Part shown: positions 37,901 through 46,937 of the stretch, in pieces
How the letters are laid out: every line of letters begins with the position of its first letter
Numbering within the stretch: position 1 is the first letter of the stretch
Assembly (NCBI GenBank): GCA_945869695.1
Contig: CAMBPV010000005.1
Span: 1-64,000, forward strand
From: Prosthecobacter debontii
GTDB lineage: Bacteria; Verrucomicrobiota; Verrucomicrobiia; Verrucomicrobiales; Verrucomicrobiaceae
Direction of reading: 5' to 3'
DNA: 64,000 bases
The notes under the pieces: model-generated
The model's input: the letters and a program-made list of their open reading frames with translations, nothing else
Database searches by the model: none
Told to the model about the DNA's origin: nothing
Program-made: the position numbers and the translations under genes

Positions 37901-38834
37901 CGACATTCTCAGGAGCACCAATCCGTGGGATCCGCGCTTCACTCAGTGCCTGTTAGCTGGCAGTGCCTTTCCTGCCGTCTTCCGGCCCCGTTGGTCATGG
38001 GAGATCTATCGTGACCCCGCCCAAGTCGCTCAATACGCCGACGGCGGGATCATGGACAATCTTCCTCTCGGGGCAGTGGTCGAGTACCTCTGGGGTAAAG
38101 ATTCGAGCGCTCGATATGAACGTCGCCCCTCCGTTCCTCACTTGATTCTCACCGCCACGCTCGAGCCGGAGAAGGCAGACTGGAGTGAGCGGGATGATCT
38201 TTGCAAATTAAGCTGGACGGAAATCCGAGCCCGCGCCAGCCAACTGCGCTACAACGCCAAGATCGACAAATTTCAACTCGGCCAGCGCGACATCAGGCGC
38301 ATCCTCACCCAACGAGCCAGCGAGGGAGATCCGGATGTGCACGCCCCCGATATTCCGCTTAACCTGGACGTTCTCGCCATCAAGCCCCAGTGGCTGTGCG
38401 GCTCCTTCGCCTTTCACCCCATGCTTGGCTTCAGCAGGTCCAAGCAGACCGAAAGCATCGCCCATGGCTGCGCTTCCACGATCTGCGCCATCGCCGATCA
38501 CTTTGATGTGAACAATCGGGCTCACGCGGTCGATCCCCAAGCCCTGAGAGACTGGGCGAAGGGTCGTGGCATCGCTCTGGACCAACTCCCCAAACGCGAG
38601 AATGCCAAAACCAGTGGCGCACTCGGATTTGGACCCGCTACTCTGACGGATGATGAGCAGGAAAAGGGCTACTGCTGGTTCCGGAGCGCGGATTCCAAAT
38701 CCGGCGGCAGACCCATTTGTCCGTTCCATCTAAAAAGCGCCGCCTGTTCTGAAAGTGACGAGGTCGGACCTGAGCTTCACAAGATCTATCTCGCCTGCGG
38801 AAGACGCTCTACCCACGCGCCGAGGGGCACTTGA
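34926..38834 (+). CDS. Double patatin-like phospholipase with transmembrane segments
   Basis: First domain: GGISVGAITAA and FIDGIS. Second domain: FSGGVFRGVFQIGF (oxyanion), VAGSSVGTIVGAL (GxSxG), YADGGIMDNLPLG. Three hydrophobic segments between the motifs of the first domain (around aa 215-345). Real start may be downstream (34983, MEAAPQSPVPS). Confidence 0.85.
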   Translation: MAIWKSSIPCLHIQIRNSFMEAAPQSPVPSASSCSTATGEKRPYRVFSFPGAGFDTVMQMGVVHALLVTRRKPPEMVGGISVGAITAAALGEVLQANAGQHASAADDEEVRVARFSDLLEAFRNAPSTVLKGVFPDPLETNAAHALKPVELPRHFKEERDSREDAAASRTGVIRLFNHLIRVRLTVKVFAQLSRVMMGWKSVAEANWQHKGVTRLRLIGRLWFLVTVNILSLAMPVSLIARIELCELLGINGKANSRGVEAGHIIFNRWAWFRLAREFLLWLFLGFFPLLFTITVIPALLLWGGATFLSIQLPTWIAAASWTSAVVTLTFVASLVAWGSLMFRKTLFSDILKHYHIYNDLGDSYSLKEVLVQSFDPTYFGEFNFDDSVRRALKHEKPSPGGCSNKKSLQSYAEPKRGRNGVRVVPLAANLGSGRLESIPAETSVVDALMCACAMVPFFRGQSILKNGSSATFIDGISVSNDPIMPVLEEACKHITKKADSQWDYVRIISVPLLPLKQEKPHAQSEPYTGLVDVTLRARELKRFQDMLLDKSLIDRVSRALGGKTVTLTNESGGHETFFPTKVRLVAPERTHQLSLRMMQAGSAAERRELIDSAVADGCRAMIERLVTDAMPDTRTLEERRLLLEPDEEPTDEWPHRDESKTDTLRAAVESLRNSGQTFSQPDGTEYVSCRRLMAAWGGMSALPGGDPVDAVNLLPGPGVSEICRCCISCNAKTGDDGVQHRELRQHIRLPRANSVHIPSPVEPVEEIKGPAVVFLFSGGVFRGVFQIGFSNAVSELGIQPDVVAGSSVGTIVGALTGRVFQKPAGQSLVERQRHIRRLAATFLTIDRFVLTDRFADFIRHFSVHASSADFSLHDLDLVFRRYEKDSGFHFGRRARRVFSGIERLLYTSPFELLELAQSLRGGDLQKAAKLSKKLAQDMVDRYGVGLELLGPEPLQQLIDGFVFDGKSEPSTRLDYFGFPIIGTTTNLTLGKLDILRSTNPWDPRFTQCLLAGSAFPAVFRPRWSWEIYRDPAQVAQYADGGIMDNLPLGAVVEYLWGKDSSARYERRPSVPHLILTATLEPEKADWSERDDLCKLSWTEIRARASQLRYNAKIDKFQLGQRDIRRILTQRASEGDPDVHAPDIPLNLDVLAIKPQWLCGSFAFHPMLGFSRSKQTESIAHGCASTICAIADHFDVNNRAHAVDPQALRDWAKGRGIALDQLPKRENAKTSGALGFGPATLTDDEQEKGYCWFRSADSKSGGRPICPFHLKSAACSESDEVGPELHKIYLACGRRSTHAPRGT

Positions 38835-38913
38835 TGTTGGTGTGGTGAATGGATCTTAACGATCTGACATTTGACGCTTTCACGGTTCGTGTCAGCTTCT
38901 CGTCATTTCCGTT

Positions 38914-40566
38914 ATGAAAGCAGCATTCTCATTCCACACTCTGCTCATCAGCCTCATGCTCGCGACGACGAGTTGCAGCCATTACTCGAAAGCGAGGGAA
39001 AAAAGGCCGTCCTACAAGTCCGAGACTGCATCCGGTCGGATGATCATCCACGCACTCAAACACCCCGAGAAGCAGCCGGAGGTTCAGATCGCCCGCTTCA
39101 TTGATGCTGCGGCCATCGCTGCGGCTGTCCTCGAGAAAAACCCGAATGATGATCAAGCGCTCAAGGACTACAATTTTGCGGCGGGTCGTATCTTTGAAGT
39201 CATCCATGACTCGGGAGTCGAGCCCTGGAAAAACCCCCTGATCTGTCCCGGTGCACAGGGGAATTGGTCTTTCACCATCACCCATAACGGGAAGCCCGAG
39301 CACAACCCCTCCAATTTCCGCATCCTGCCCGCAGACCGTTTCGAGTTCCGTGGCACCCTTGTCAAAGACCGCACCATGAAACGCGGTCTTGGCGCTCCGA
39401 TGGTCATCGCCAGCAAGGGATTCGACCCCACTAAGTTTGACCCCTTCATTCAGGGCAAGAACGTTTACTATGGTGTCACTGAGGTGCTCCAGTTTAAAGG
39501 GCGCTCTTGCACTGCGGCTTACATGGATCCGCTCGCCACTGAGACGGTGAAATTCGGCAGCCACACCTTTCCAGTTGCAGCTGATTTTACAGCGCCTCTT
39601 GGCCTAGCACTCGCTGAGCTCAAACCGCGCAAGGCCGAGATCCAGCGTCTCTTCCGCCCGGGTGAATTTGTTTCCAACACTCGGCTGGCACGTTTCCAGC
39701 CCTATGACCCGAAAAAAATTCCCATTCTCTGCATTCACGGTCTCGGCGATTCCCAAGCCACCTGGGCGCCGATGATCGAAGCCTTGCGTGGAGATGCGAC
39801 GATTCGGCAGAACTATCAGATTTGGTTTTTCAGCTATCCCACGGGTTACCCGTATCCCATCATGGCTGAGGTCCTCCGAAAAAAACTCGACGCCATCAAT
39901 GCCTACTACCCCGGGCATAAGCGCATGGTCGTCATCGGCCACAGCATGGGAGGGATGATCGCGCGTGAACTGATCACGGACAGCGGCATGAAGATTTGGA
40001 ACGCCTACTACGATTTGCCGCCCTCGAAGCTTCCCCTGCCTCCCGAAGCGAAGGAGACCATCGTGAACTCGCTGATCTTCAAACACCGCCCAGAAGTTTC
40101 TCGAGTGATCTATGCTTCCGCTTCGCAGCGCGGTGCAGATTTGGCCACGAATTTCTTGGGGCGATTGGGTGCCAAGATCATCGCAAGCACTGCAGACATC
40201 CTCGGAGGAAAGGATGAGGAATTCGAGGCTGTGAGCCTTTCCAAGAGTGACTCTGCCGGCGCCCAACTCAAGCGTATGCCCAACAGCATCGACGCGCTCA
40301 AGCCGGGCAATCGATTTGTCACCACCATGGACGAACTCAAGCCCGTCAAAGGCGTGCCTTACAACTCAATCATCGGAGACCGCGGGAAGGGGGGCAATCT
40401 TGATCGAACCCCGCCCGTGAGCACCGACGGCATTGTGCCTTACTGGAGCAGCCACCTCGACGGTGCAGAGAGTGAGGTCATCGTCCCCAGCGGACACTGG
40501 TCCAATCAGCACCCTGCCGCCATCGCAGAGATCAAAAGGATTCTCTATAAGCACTTGGGAAAGTAA
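38914..40566 (+). CDS. Putative lipoprotein alpha/beta hydrolase (lipase-like)
   Basis: MKAAFSFHTLLISLMLATTSCSHYS signal; IPILCIHGLGDSQATWAPMIEAL; VVIGHSMGGMIAREL; SDGIVPYWSSHLDGAESEVIVPSGHWSNQHP. Confidence 0.88.
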   Translation: MKAAFSFHTLLISLMLATTSCSHYSKAREKRPSYKSETASGRMIIHALKHPEKQPEVQIARFIDAAAIAAAVLEKNPNDDQALKDYNFAAGRIFEVIHDSGVEPWKNPLICPGAQGNWSFTITHNGKPEHNPSNFRILPADRFEFRGTLVKDRTMKRGLGAPMVIASKGFDPTKFDPFIQGKNVYYGVTEVLQFKGRSCTAAYMDPLATETVKFGSHTFPVAADFTAPLGLALAELKPRKAEIQRLFRPGEFVSNTRLARFQPYDPKKIPILCIHGLGDSQATWAPMIEALRGDATIRQNYQIWFFSYPTGYPYPIMAEVLRKKLDAINAYYPGHKRMVVIGHSMGGMIARELITDSGMKIWNAYYDLPPSKLPLPPEAKETIVNSLIFKHRPEVSRVIYASASQRGADLATNFLGRLGAKIIASTADILGGKDEEFEAVSLSKSDSAGAQLKRMPNSIDALKPGNRFVTTMDELKPVKGVPYNSIIGDRGKGGNLDRTPPVSTDGIVPYWSSHLDGAESEVIVPSGHWSNQHPAAIAEIKRILYKHLGK

Positions 40567-40630
40567 GGTGGCCACACTGAATCTCAGTCCTTGATTCCCT
40601 TCACAAGCCGCGATATAAGCAGTCGCCGAG

Positions 40631-40705
40631 GCACGGATAGCTCAGTGGTAGAGCGGCTCGTTTACACCGAGTTGGTCGGGGGTTCGAATCCCTCTCCGTG
40701 TACCA
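40631..40705 (+). tRNA. tRNA-Val (anticodon TAC)
   Basis: gcacgga..tccgtgt acceptor stem, tagctcagtggtagagc D-arm, anticodon loop tttacac, ggttcgaatcc T-arm, encoded CCA. Confidence 0.95.
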
Positions 40706-40721
40706 TCTTACCAGCGCCCTG

Positions 40722-40754
40722 AAATAAAACGGGCCGGAGATTTTGCCCGGCCCG
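40722..40754 (-). terminator. Rho-independent terminator for the gene ending at 40787
   Basis: Minus strand: cgggccgggcaaaatctccggcccg followed by ttttatttc. Confidence 0.75.
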
Positions 40755-40786
40755 CTTCAAAGTTGAGGGTGTGTTTGTCTGCAGGT

Positions 40787-41788
40787 TTATTTGCTGTTCT
40801 CGGCGAACTGAGCGTCGAAGATGATCTTGCTAGGTGGGAAGTCGATTTTCTTCACGAAGGCAGCGGATTCGGTAGCTCCAAATTCGCGGTCCATGGCACC
40901 ATCTTCCCACTCGACGGAGAGCGGTCCGCCGTAGTCGATGTCATTGAGTGCGCGGATGATGCGCTCAAAGTTGATGTTGCCGCGACCAACAGACTTGAAG
41001 TCCCAATAGCGGCTTGGCTTGTGGAAGTCGACATGGCCACCGAAGACGCCCGCGGTGCCATCACCGATTCCCCAAGCCACGTCCTTCATGTGCACGTGGA
41101 AAATGCGGTCGCTGAATTTGTAGAGGAACTTCACGTAATCGACACCCTGGTATCCGAAGTGGCTGGGGTCGTAGTTGAAGCCGAAGGCAGGATGGTAATC
41201 GACGGCCTGAAGCGCACGCTCAGCGCTGGCAATGTCGAAGGCGATCTCAGTCGGATGCACCTCGAGAGCATAGCGGATGCCAAGCTTCTGATACTCGTCG
41301 AAGATCGGGGTGAATCGTTTGGCAAAGTCGGCGTATCCGGCGTCGATTTGGCCGGGGAGATTGGGTGGGAAGGAATAGACAAGGTGCCAGATGCTGCTGC
41401 CAGTGAAACCATTGACCACATTGACGCCGAAACGCTTGGCAGCATGGGCGGTCTTGATGAGTTCTTCGGCTGCACGTTGGCGCACGCCTTCGGGATTGCC
41501 GTCGCCGTAGATGTGACCTGGGAGGATCTGGGCGTGGCGGGGATCGATGTTATCGCAAACGGCCTGGCCGACCAAGTGGGTGGAGATGGCGTGGCACTGC
41601 ATGCCAGCGGCTTTCAATTTGGCGCGCTTGGCATCGCAGTAGGCTTGGTCAGCTTTATCCACTTCAAAGTGGTCGCCCCAGCAGGCGAGCTCGACTCCAT
41701 CGTAGCCAAAAGCTTTGGCTTTTTGGATCATGGTATCGACTGGAAGATCGGCCCATTGGCCGGTGAAAAGAGTGACTGGACGTGGCAT
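40787..41788 (-). CDS. Sugar phosphate isomerase/epimerase (xylose isomerase-like TIM barrel)
   Basis: Start at 41788 ([41 protein letters not shown]); [33 protein letters not shown]. Confidence 0.9.
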   Translation of the reverse strand: MPRPVTLFTGQWADLPVDTMIQKAKAFGYDGVELACWGDHFEVDKADQAYCDAKRAKLKAAGMQCHAISTHLVGQAVCDNIDPRHAQILPGHIYGDGNPEGVRQRAAEELIKTAHAAKRFGVNVVNGFTGSSIWHLVYSFPPNLPGQIDAGYADFAKRFTPIFDEYQKLGIRYALEVHPTEIAFDIASAERALQAVDYHPAFGFNYDPSHFGYQGVDYVKFLYKFSDRIFHVHMKDVAWGIGDGTAGVFGGHVDFHKPSRYWDFKSVGRGNINFERIIRALNDIDYGGPLSVEWEDGAMDREFGATESAAFVKKIDFPPSKIIFDAQFAENSK

Positions 41789-41870
41789 AGAGATACGGAG
41801 TGTTAGGGTTGTGTTTGAGCGGTGGGATTGTCTGCGGTGGCGGGAAGTTGGCAAGTGGAAACGGGATGCC

Positions 41871-42677
41871 TTATTTGGCTCCCAGGTCCTTGCTTTTTTC
41901 AGCCGCTTTCCGGACGGCCTGGATCAGGGCGTTTCGGAGGCCGTGGGCCTCGAGTTGTTCGAGGGCGGCGATGGTGGTGCCTCCCGGGCTGGTGACCTCG
42001 TCCCGGAGTGCTGCGGGATGTTTGCCCGTTTCCAGCACCATTTTGGCGGCTCCCAAGACTGTTTGAGCGGCAAGTCTCAGGGCGGAGGCTCGGGGAAGTC
42101 CCATGAGCACTGCCCCGTCTGCCATGGCCTCGATCACGGTGTAAACGTAGGCGGGTCCGCTTCCGCTCAATCCGGTGACCGCGTCGAGGAGCTTTTCGGG
42201 GACTTCGTCAGCGATACCCACGCTGCCGAGGATTTTCACTGCGAGGGCCGCGTCGTCCTCCGTTGCCTTGGCTCCACGGGAAAAGGCCGCGGCTCCGGCA
42301 CCGACTAGGGCCGGAGTGTTGGGCATGGAGCGGATGACGCGTTGCTTTCCGCCCAGCCAAAGTTCGAGGTCGGAAAGGGAAATGCCAGCCGCGATGCTGA
42401 GGTAAAGCCTGCCACCTTTGACCTTGGCCAGCGTGGTGCACAGCGCCTTCATGTCAGCTGGCTTTACCGCCAGAATGACAACATCGGAAAGAGCAGCCAC
42501 CTCGGATGGGGTGCCGATGGTTCCCCGGCAGGTCAGGGCTTTTTGTAAACTGGCGACCGCTGCGGGCACAACGTCACTTAGAGCCACATGGAGAGCGGAT
42601 TTGCCCAGCGCACCTTCTACACCCCGGAGGAGCGCCCCTCCCATTTTTCCACAGCCGATCAGTCCTAGTTTGAGCAT
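41871..42677 (-). CDS. proC: Pyrroline-5-carboxylate reductase
   Basis: [85 protein letters not shown]. Confidence 0.95.
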   Translation of the reverse strand: MLKLGLIGCGKMGGALLRGVEGALGKSALHVALSDVVPAAVASLQKALTCRGTIGTPSEVAALSDVVILAVKPADMKALCTTLAKVKGGRLYLSIAAGISLSDLELWLGGKQRVIRSMPNTPALVGAGAAAFSRGAKATEDDAALAVKILGSVGIADEVPEKLLDAVTGLSGSGPAYVYTVIEAMADGAVLMGLPRASALRLAAQTVLGAAKMVLETGKHPAALRDEVTSPGGTTIAALEQLEAHGLRNALIQAVRKAAEKSKDLGAK

Positions 42678-42786
42678 AAGACCGAAAGGAACGGCAATTC
42701 ATGCATCTCGCCACCAATTTTAGACGTTTCCTATTTGAATTAGAATGATTCTTGTTCCAAAGAACCTTTATTCTGACCTATCAGCC

Positions 42787-43245
42787 ATGTCACCTAGCAC
42801 TCATCGCTCCTCAGCCAAGCCTTCCGGCCTAGATTGCCGTCTGGCCGTCCTAGGCACAGACGTCCGCCTGACTCCTCATCGGCGTGAGGTCTTCCAGGTT
42901 CTTGCCGAATCGACCGACCATCCGACAGCCTACGACGTCTTCAATCGGGTCAAAGGAAAGTCGCCAAGCATCTCACTGGCAACCGTTTACAACTGCCTTG
43001 AGCACCTGACGGCGGGTGGACTCATTAAGCAGGTCAATGTGGAGAGAGCCCAGTCCCGCTACTGCGCGAATCTCCATGAACACGTTCATTTCCACTGTGA
43101 CGAGTGCGGTCAGGTGTCCGATGCGCACCCCAAGGCAGACTTCGACCCGGGTCTATTTTGGCAACTTCCAGCAGGCGCCCGGATCACCCGGACGGACGTG
43201 GCTATCCACGGCGTCTGCCCGACCTGTATCTCCAAAAAAGCCTAA
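42787..43245 (+). CDS. Fur/PerR-family transcriptional regulator
   Basis: [53 protein letters not shown] and CPTC zinc site. Confidence 0.9.
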   Translation: MSPSTHRSSAKPSGLDCRLAVLGTDVRLTPHRREVFQVLAESTDHPTAYDVFNRVKGKSPSISLATVYNCLEHLTAGGLIKQVNVERAQSRYCANLHEHVHFHCDECGQVSDAHPKADFDPGLFWQLPAGARITRTDVAIHGVCPTCISKKA

Positions 43246-43262
43246 TTCCCTTTCTTCCAAAC

Positions 43263-44018
43263 ATGAGTCTCAAAATCACCAACCTCCACGCCGGCTTGCC
43301 GGATCGCGAAATCCTCAAAGGTCTGAACCTCGAGGTCAAACCTGGCGAAGTGCACGCCATCATGGGACCCAATGGTTCGGGAAAGAGCACGCTGTCAAAG
43401 GTGATGGCCGGACACGATGACTATGCCGTCACCTCGGGTGAGGTGATGCTGGATGACATCAACCTTCTCGAACTCTCCGTCGATGCGCGGGCTCGAGCCG
43501 GACTTTTCCTCGCTTTTCAATACCCGCATGAGATCCCTGGCGTGAGCAATGCCAACTTCCTTCGTGCCGCCAAGAAGGCACGCTTGCCTGAGGGCGAGGA
43601 GATCGATGCCATCAAGTTTTACAAAGAAATGTATGCCCGGATGGATGCGCTGGAAATGGATCGCTCCTTCACCAGTCGTAGCGTGAATGAAGGTTTCTCC
43701 GGTGGTGAGAAAAAGAGGAATGAGATCCTCCAGCTCATGATGCTGGAACCCAAGTATGCAGTGCTGGATGAAACGGACTCAGGCCTCGACATTGATGCGC
43801 TCAAGATCGTGGCACGTGGCGTGAACGCGATGCGCTCACCTGACCGCGGCTTCCTGCTGATCACCCACTACCAGCGTCTGCTGGACTACATCCAGCCCGA
43901 TTTTGTGCATGTGCTGATGGACGGAAAAATCGTCCACAGCGGCGGTCGTGAGCTCGCCCTCGAACTCGAAGCCAAGGGCTATGACTGGCTGAAAGAAGAG
44001 GAACTCGCGACGGCCTAA
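43263..44018 (+). CDS. sufC: Fe-S cluster assembly ATPase SufC
   Basis: [69 protein letters not shown]. Confidence 0.97.
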   Translation: MSLKITNLHAGLPDREILKGLNLEVKPGEVHAIMGPNGSGKSTLSKVMAGHDDYAVTSGEVMLDDINLLELSVDARARAGLFLAFQYPHEIPGVSNANFLRAAKKARLPEGEEIDAIKFYKEMYARMDALEMDRSFTSRSVNEGFSGGEKKRNEILQLMMLEPKYAVLDETDSGLDIDALKIVARGVNAMRSPDRGFLLITHYQRLLDYIQPDFVHVLMDGKIVHSGGRELALELEAKGYDWLKEEELATA

Positions 44019-44051
44019 CTTCAGAGATCAAACCCGCAGATACCTAACATC

Positions 44052-45467
44052 ATGGTCATCGAAAACACGGACATTTCCGGCATCACGGCCGACACCACAG
44101 GGAACTTCACGTTCCCGGAGCGGAACAAGTATGATTCCGGATTCGGTATCACCGAGAAGACCGTTGATTACATCAGCGACGTCAAAGGCGATCCGGATTG
44201 GATTCGCGAATTTCGGAAAAAGGCGCTCAAAATTTTCCTCGATAAACCAATGCCGACGCATTGGGCCACGAAAGATTTGGAGAACATCAAGTTCGACGAA
44301 TTCCGCTACTACTTGAGCGATGGTCAAAAGCCAAAACGCTCTTGGGATGATGTACCCGAGGACGTGAAGAAGACCTTTGATCGTCTCGGTATCCCTGAGC
44401 AGGAGAGAAAATTTCTCGCTGGAGTGGAGGCGCAGTATGACTCCGAAGCTGCCTACTCCAATATCAAAGCGGCCGTGGCCGAGCAGGGCGTAATCTTCGT
44501 GAACAGCACGGAAGGACTCAAGGAGCATCCGGAAATCTTCCGGAAATGGTTTGGGAAAGTCATCCCAACCGGAGATAATAAATTCAGTGCACTCAACAGC
44601 GCCGTGTTTTCAGGTGGTTCCTTTATTTACGTGCCACCCGGAGTGAAGGTGAAGCATCCGCTTCAGGCTTACTTCCGAATCAACAGCGAGCAGTTTGGCC
44701 AATTTGAACGTACCTTGATCATCGCTGATGAGGGATCGGAAGTGATGTACATGGAAGGCTGCACCGCACCGAAGTTTGAGACCGCCACTTTGCACAGCGC
44801 CGTGGTGGAACTCGTGGCCATGAAGGGCGCCAAGATTCAATACGTGACCGTGCAGAACTGGAGCAGCAATGTCTTCAATCTCGTCACCAAGCGCGGAATC
44901 GCTCACGAAGACGCCGTGGTAAAATGGATCGACTGCAACATCGGCAGTCGCTTGACCATGAAATACCCGGGCGTGATCATGAAGGGCAAGCGAGCCCGCG
45001 GTGAAGTCATCAGCATCGCCCTCGCCAACAGTGGCCAGCATCAGGACACCGGTGCCAAGATGGTGCATGCAGCTGACGATACGACGAGCAATGTGATCTC
45101 GAAGTCCATCAGCATTGGTGAAGGGCGCTCCACCTACCGTGGATTGGTTCACATTCCGAAGCACCTGAAGGGCTGCAAAAACAACACCGAATGCGATGCC
45201 CTTTTAATCAACTCCAAAAGCCGCACCGACACTTACCCGGCGATTAGTGTGCGCGGAAACCAACATGCCACTCAGCATGAAGCCAGTGTCAGCCAAGTCA
45301 GCGCCGATCAGATTTTTTATCTCATGCAGCGCGGCCTGACTGAGGCCGAGGCGATGAGCCTTTCCGTCAACGGATTCATCAACGATCTCGCGAAGGAATT
45401 CCCGATGGAGTACAGCGTCGAGTTGAAACGCCTGATCGACTTGGAGATGGAAGGCAGCGTTGGCTAA
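44052..45467 (+). CDS. sufB: Fe-S cluster assembly protein SufB
   Basis: Canonical SufB sequence ([52 protein letters not shown]). Confidence 0.97.
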   Translation: MVIENTDISGITADTTGNFTFPERNKYDSGFGITEKTVDYISDVKGDPDWIREFRKKALKIFLDKPMPTHWATKDLENIKFDEFRYYLSDGQKPKRSWDDVPEDVKKTFDRLGIPEQERKFLAGVEAQYDSEAAYSNIKAAVAEQGVIFVNSTEGLKEHPEIFRKWFGKVIPTGDNKFSALNSAVFSGGSFIYVPPGVKVKHPLQAYFRINSEQFGQFERTLIIADEGSEVMYMEGCTAPKFETATLHSAVVELVAMKGAKIQYVTVQNWSSNVFNLVTKRGIAHEDAVVKWIDCNIGSRLTMKYPGVIMKGKRARGEVISIALANSGQHQDTGAKMVHAADDTTSNVISKSISIGEGRSTYRGLVHIPKHLKGCKNNTECDALLINSKSRTDTYPAISVRGNQHATQHEASVSQVSADQIFYLMQRGLTEAEAMSLSVNGFINDLAKEFPMEYSVELKRLIDLEMEGSVG

Positions 45468-45489
45468 ACCATCTTACGAATCCTTTTCC

Positions 45490-46845
45490 ATGTCAGCCAC
45501 GCTCGCTCCCACTCCCCAAATTTCACCCATGCCATCCGACACCGCTTCCGGACTTGAATTGATCTCACCCGACCGCACGAATTCATCCGCCCCTCAATGG
45601 TTTTTCGAGAGGTCTGCAAACGCATGGGGAGAGTTCCAGAAATTACCAGTCCCCAGCATCAAGGATGAATCTTGGCGCTATTCGAATGCGAAGAGGATCA
45701 GCCTCAATTCCATCCACCCCGCAGAGGCTGCCAATGAGCATCTTGAAGCTGCCGCCGTCGCTGCCTCCGAGGGCTTGGCGACCGCCGGAGCTCGTTTTGT
45801 TTTTGTGAATGATCGCTTGGTCGTCTCAGAGACTCAAGGCCTGCCCGAAGGTGTGGTCTGCCTCCCTCTCGAGGAGGCCCTCCAGTCCCACAGCGCTCTC
45901 TTGGAAGAGCACTTCATGAAGCGTGAGTCCTTTCTGGGCTCTGCCAAGTTTGCCTCTCTCCATTTGGCCCACGTGAAAGCAGGCGTCGTTGTGTTCGTTC
46001 CGGCCCAAATGGAAATTGAAAATCCGATTGAGGTCTTTCATTGGATCAAGGGTGCCAACGCGGCCATTTTCCCCCACACCTTGGTGATCACTGGCGATCA
46101 CGCCAAAGTCAGCGTGGTCGATCACTACCGCTCCGACGACGGCGTGGTGGGGCTTTCTTGCGCCGTTTCAGATGTCATCGCCGGAAATGGGAGCTCGATT
46201 ACCTACGTAGCCTGCCAAGAACTTGGAAACGAAGGTCAGGCCTTGCATTTGTCGAGCACCACGGCTCAAAAGGACTCTCTTGTGAAGAGCTTTCAGGCAC
46301 AGCTCGGTGCGGGCTTCAGTCGGACTGAAAGTGTGAGCAACCTAGTCGGCGCGGGCTCAAGGAGTGACATGCTGTCGGTTTCCATGCCCATCGCAGACCA
46401 AGTGGTGGACCAGCGCACGCTTCAGCGCCATTTGGCCCCTCATACCTTCAGTGACCTGCTTTACAAAAATGCGCTTTACGACCGGAGTCGTGCGATCTTC
46501 TCAGGTCTGATTCATGTCTTTGAAGGTGCTCATTACACTGATGCTTATCAGACGTGCCGGAATCTTTTGAACAGTGAGGAAGCTGAAGCCAGTTCCATGC
46601 CGGGCCTCGAGATCAACGCGGATCAGGTGAAGTGCAGCCATGGCAGCGCGAGTAGTCCCGTGAGCGAAGAAGAACTTTTTTATCTCAAAGCCCGCGGCAT
46701 CCCCGATGCAGAGGCTCGGAGACTCATCGTTCTTGGTTTCCTCAAGAACGCTCTGGGCCGTTTGGAAAACGAGGTGGTGGAGGCCATGATCATTGCCCGC
46801 ATGGAAGAGAAGTTTGCCCGTATCGCCGTGCAGGCCGCTGTTTAG
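45490..46845 (+). CDS. sufD: Fe-S cluster assembly protein SufD
   Basis: RRTLQRHLAPH-like region (DQRTLQRHLAPHTFSDLLYKNALYDRSRAIFSGLIHVFEGAHYTDAYQTCRNLLNSEEAEASSMPGLEINADQVKCSHGSA). Confidence 0.93.
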   Translation: MSATLAPTPQISPMPSDTASGLELISPDRTNSSAPQWFFERSANAWGEFQKLPVPSIKDESWRYSNAKRISLNSIHPAEAANEHLEAAAVAASEGLATAGARFVFVNDRLVVSETQGLPEGVVCLPLEEALQSHSALLEEHFMKRESFLGSAKFASLHLAHVKAGVVVFVPAQMEIENPIEVFHWIKGANAAIFPHTLVITGDHAKVSVVDHYRSDDGVVGLSCAVSDVIAGNGSSITYVACQELGNEGQALHLSSTTAQKDSLVKSFQAQLGAGFSRTESVSNLVGAGSRSDMLSVSMPIADQVVDQRTLQRHLAPHTFSDLLYKNALYDRSRAIFSGLIHVFEGAHYTDAYQTCRNLLNSEEAEASSMPGLEINADQVKCSHGSASSPVSEEELFYLKARGIPDAEARRLIVLGFLKNALGRLENEVVEAMIIARMEEKFARIAVQAAV

Positions 46846-46865
46846 TCAAAGCATTGCTTTCACAA

Positions 46866-46900
46866 AAAAGCCCCATTCGCGCGAGGCGGATGGGGCTTTT
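46866..46900. terminator. Bidirectional terminator between convergent sufD and ftsZ
   Basis: aaaagccccattcgc gcga? ggcggatggggctttt stem with flanking A and T runs. Confidence 0.85.
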
Positions 46901-46937
46901 GATTTTCAGTGCTTTGGGGGCTTCGAAATTCGAACGA

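Noticed and set aside
40763-41806. 347-aa plus-strand ORF
   Set aside because: Shadow of the recognisable sugar phosphate isomerase/epimerase on the minus strand; repetitive V/D/G composition and no family signature.
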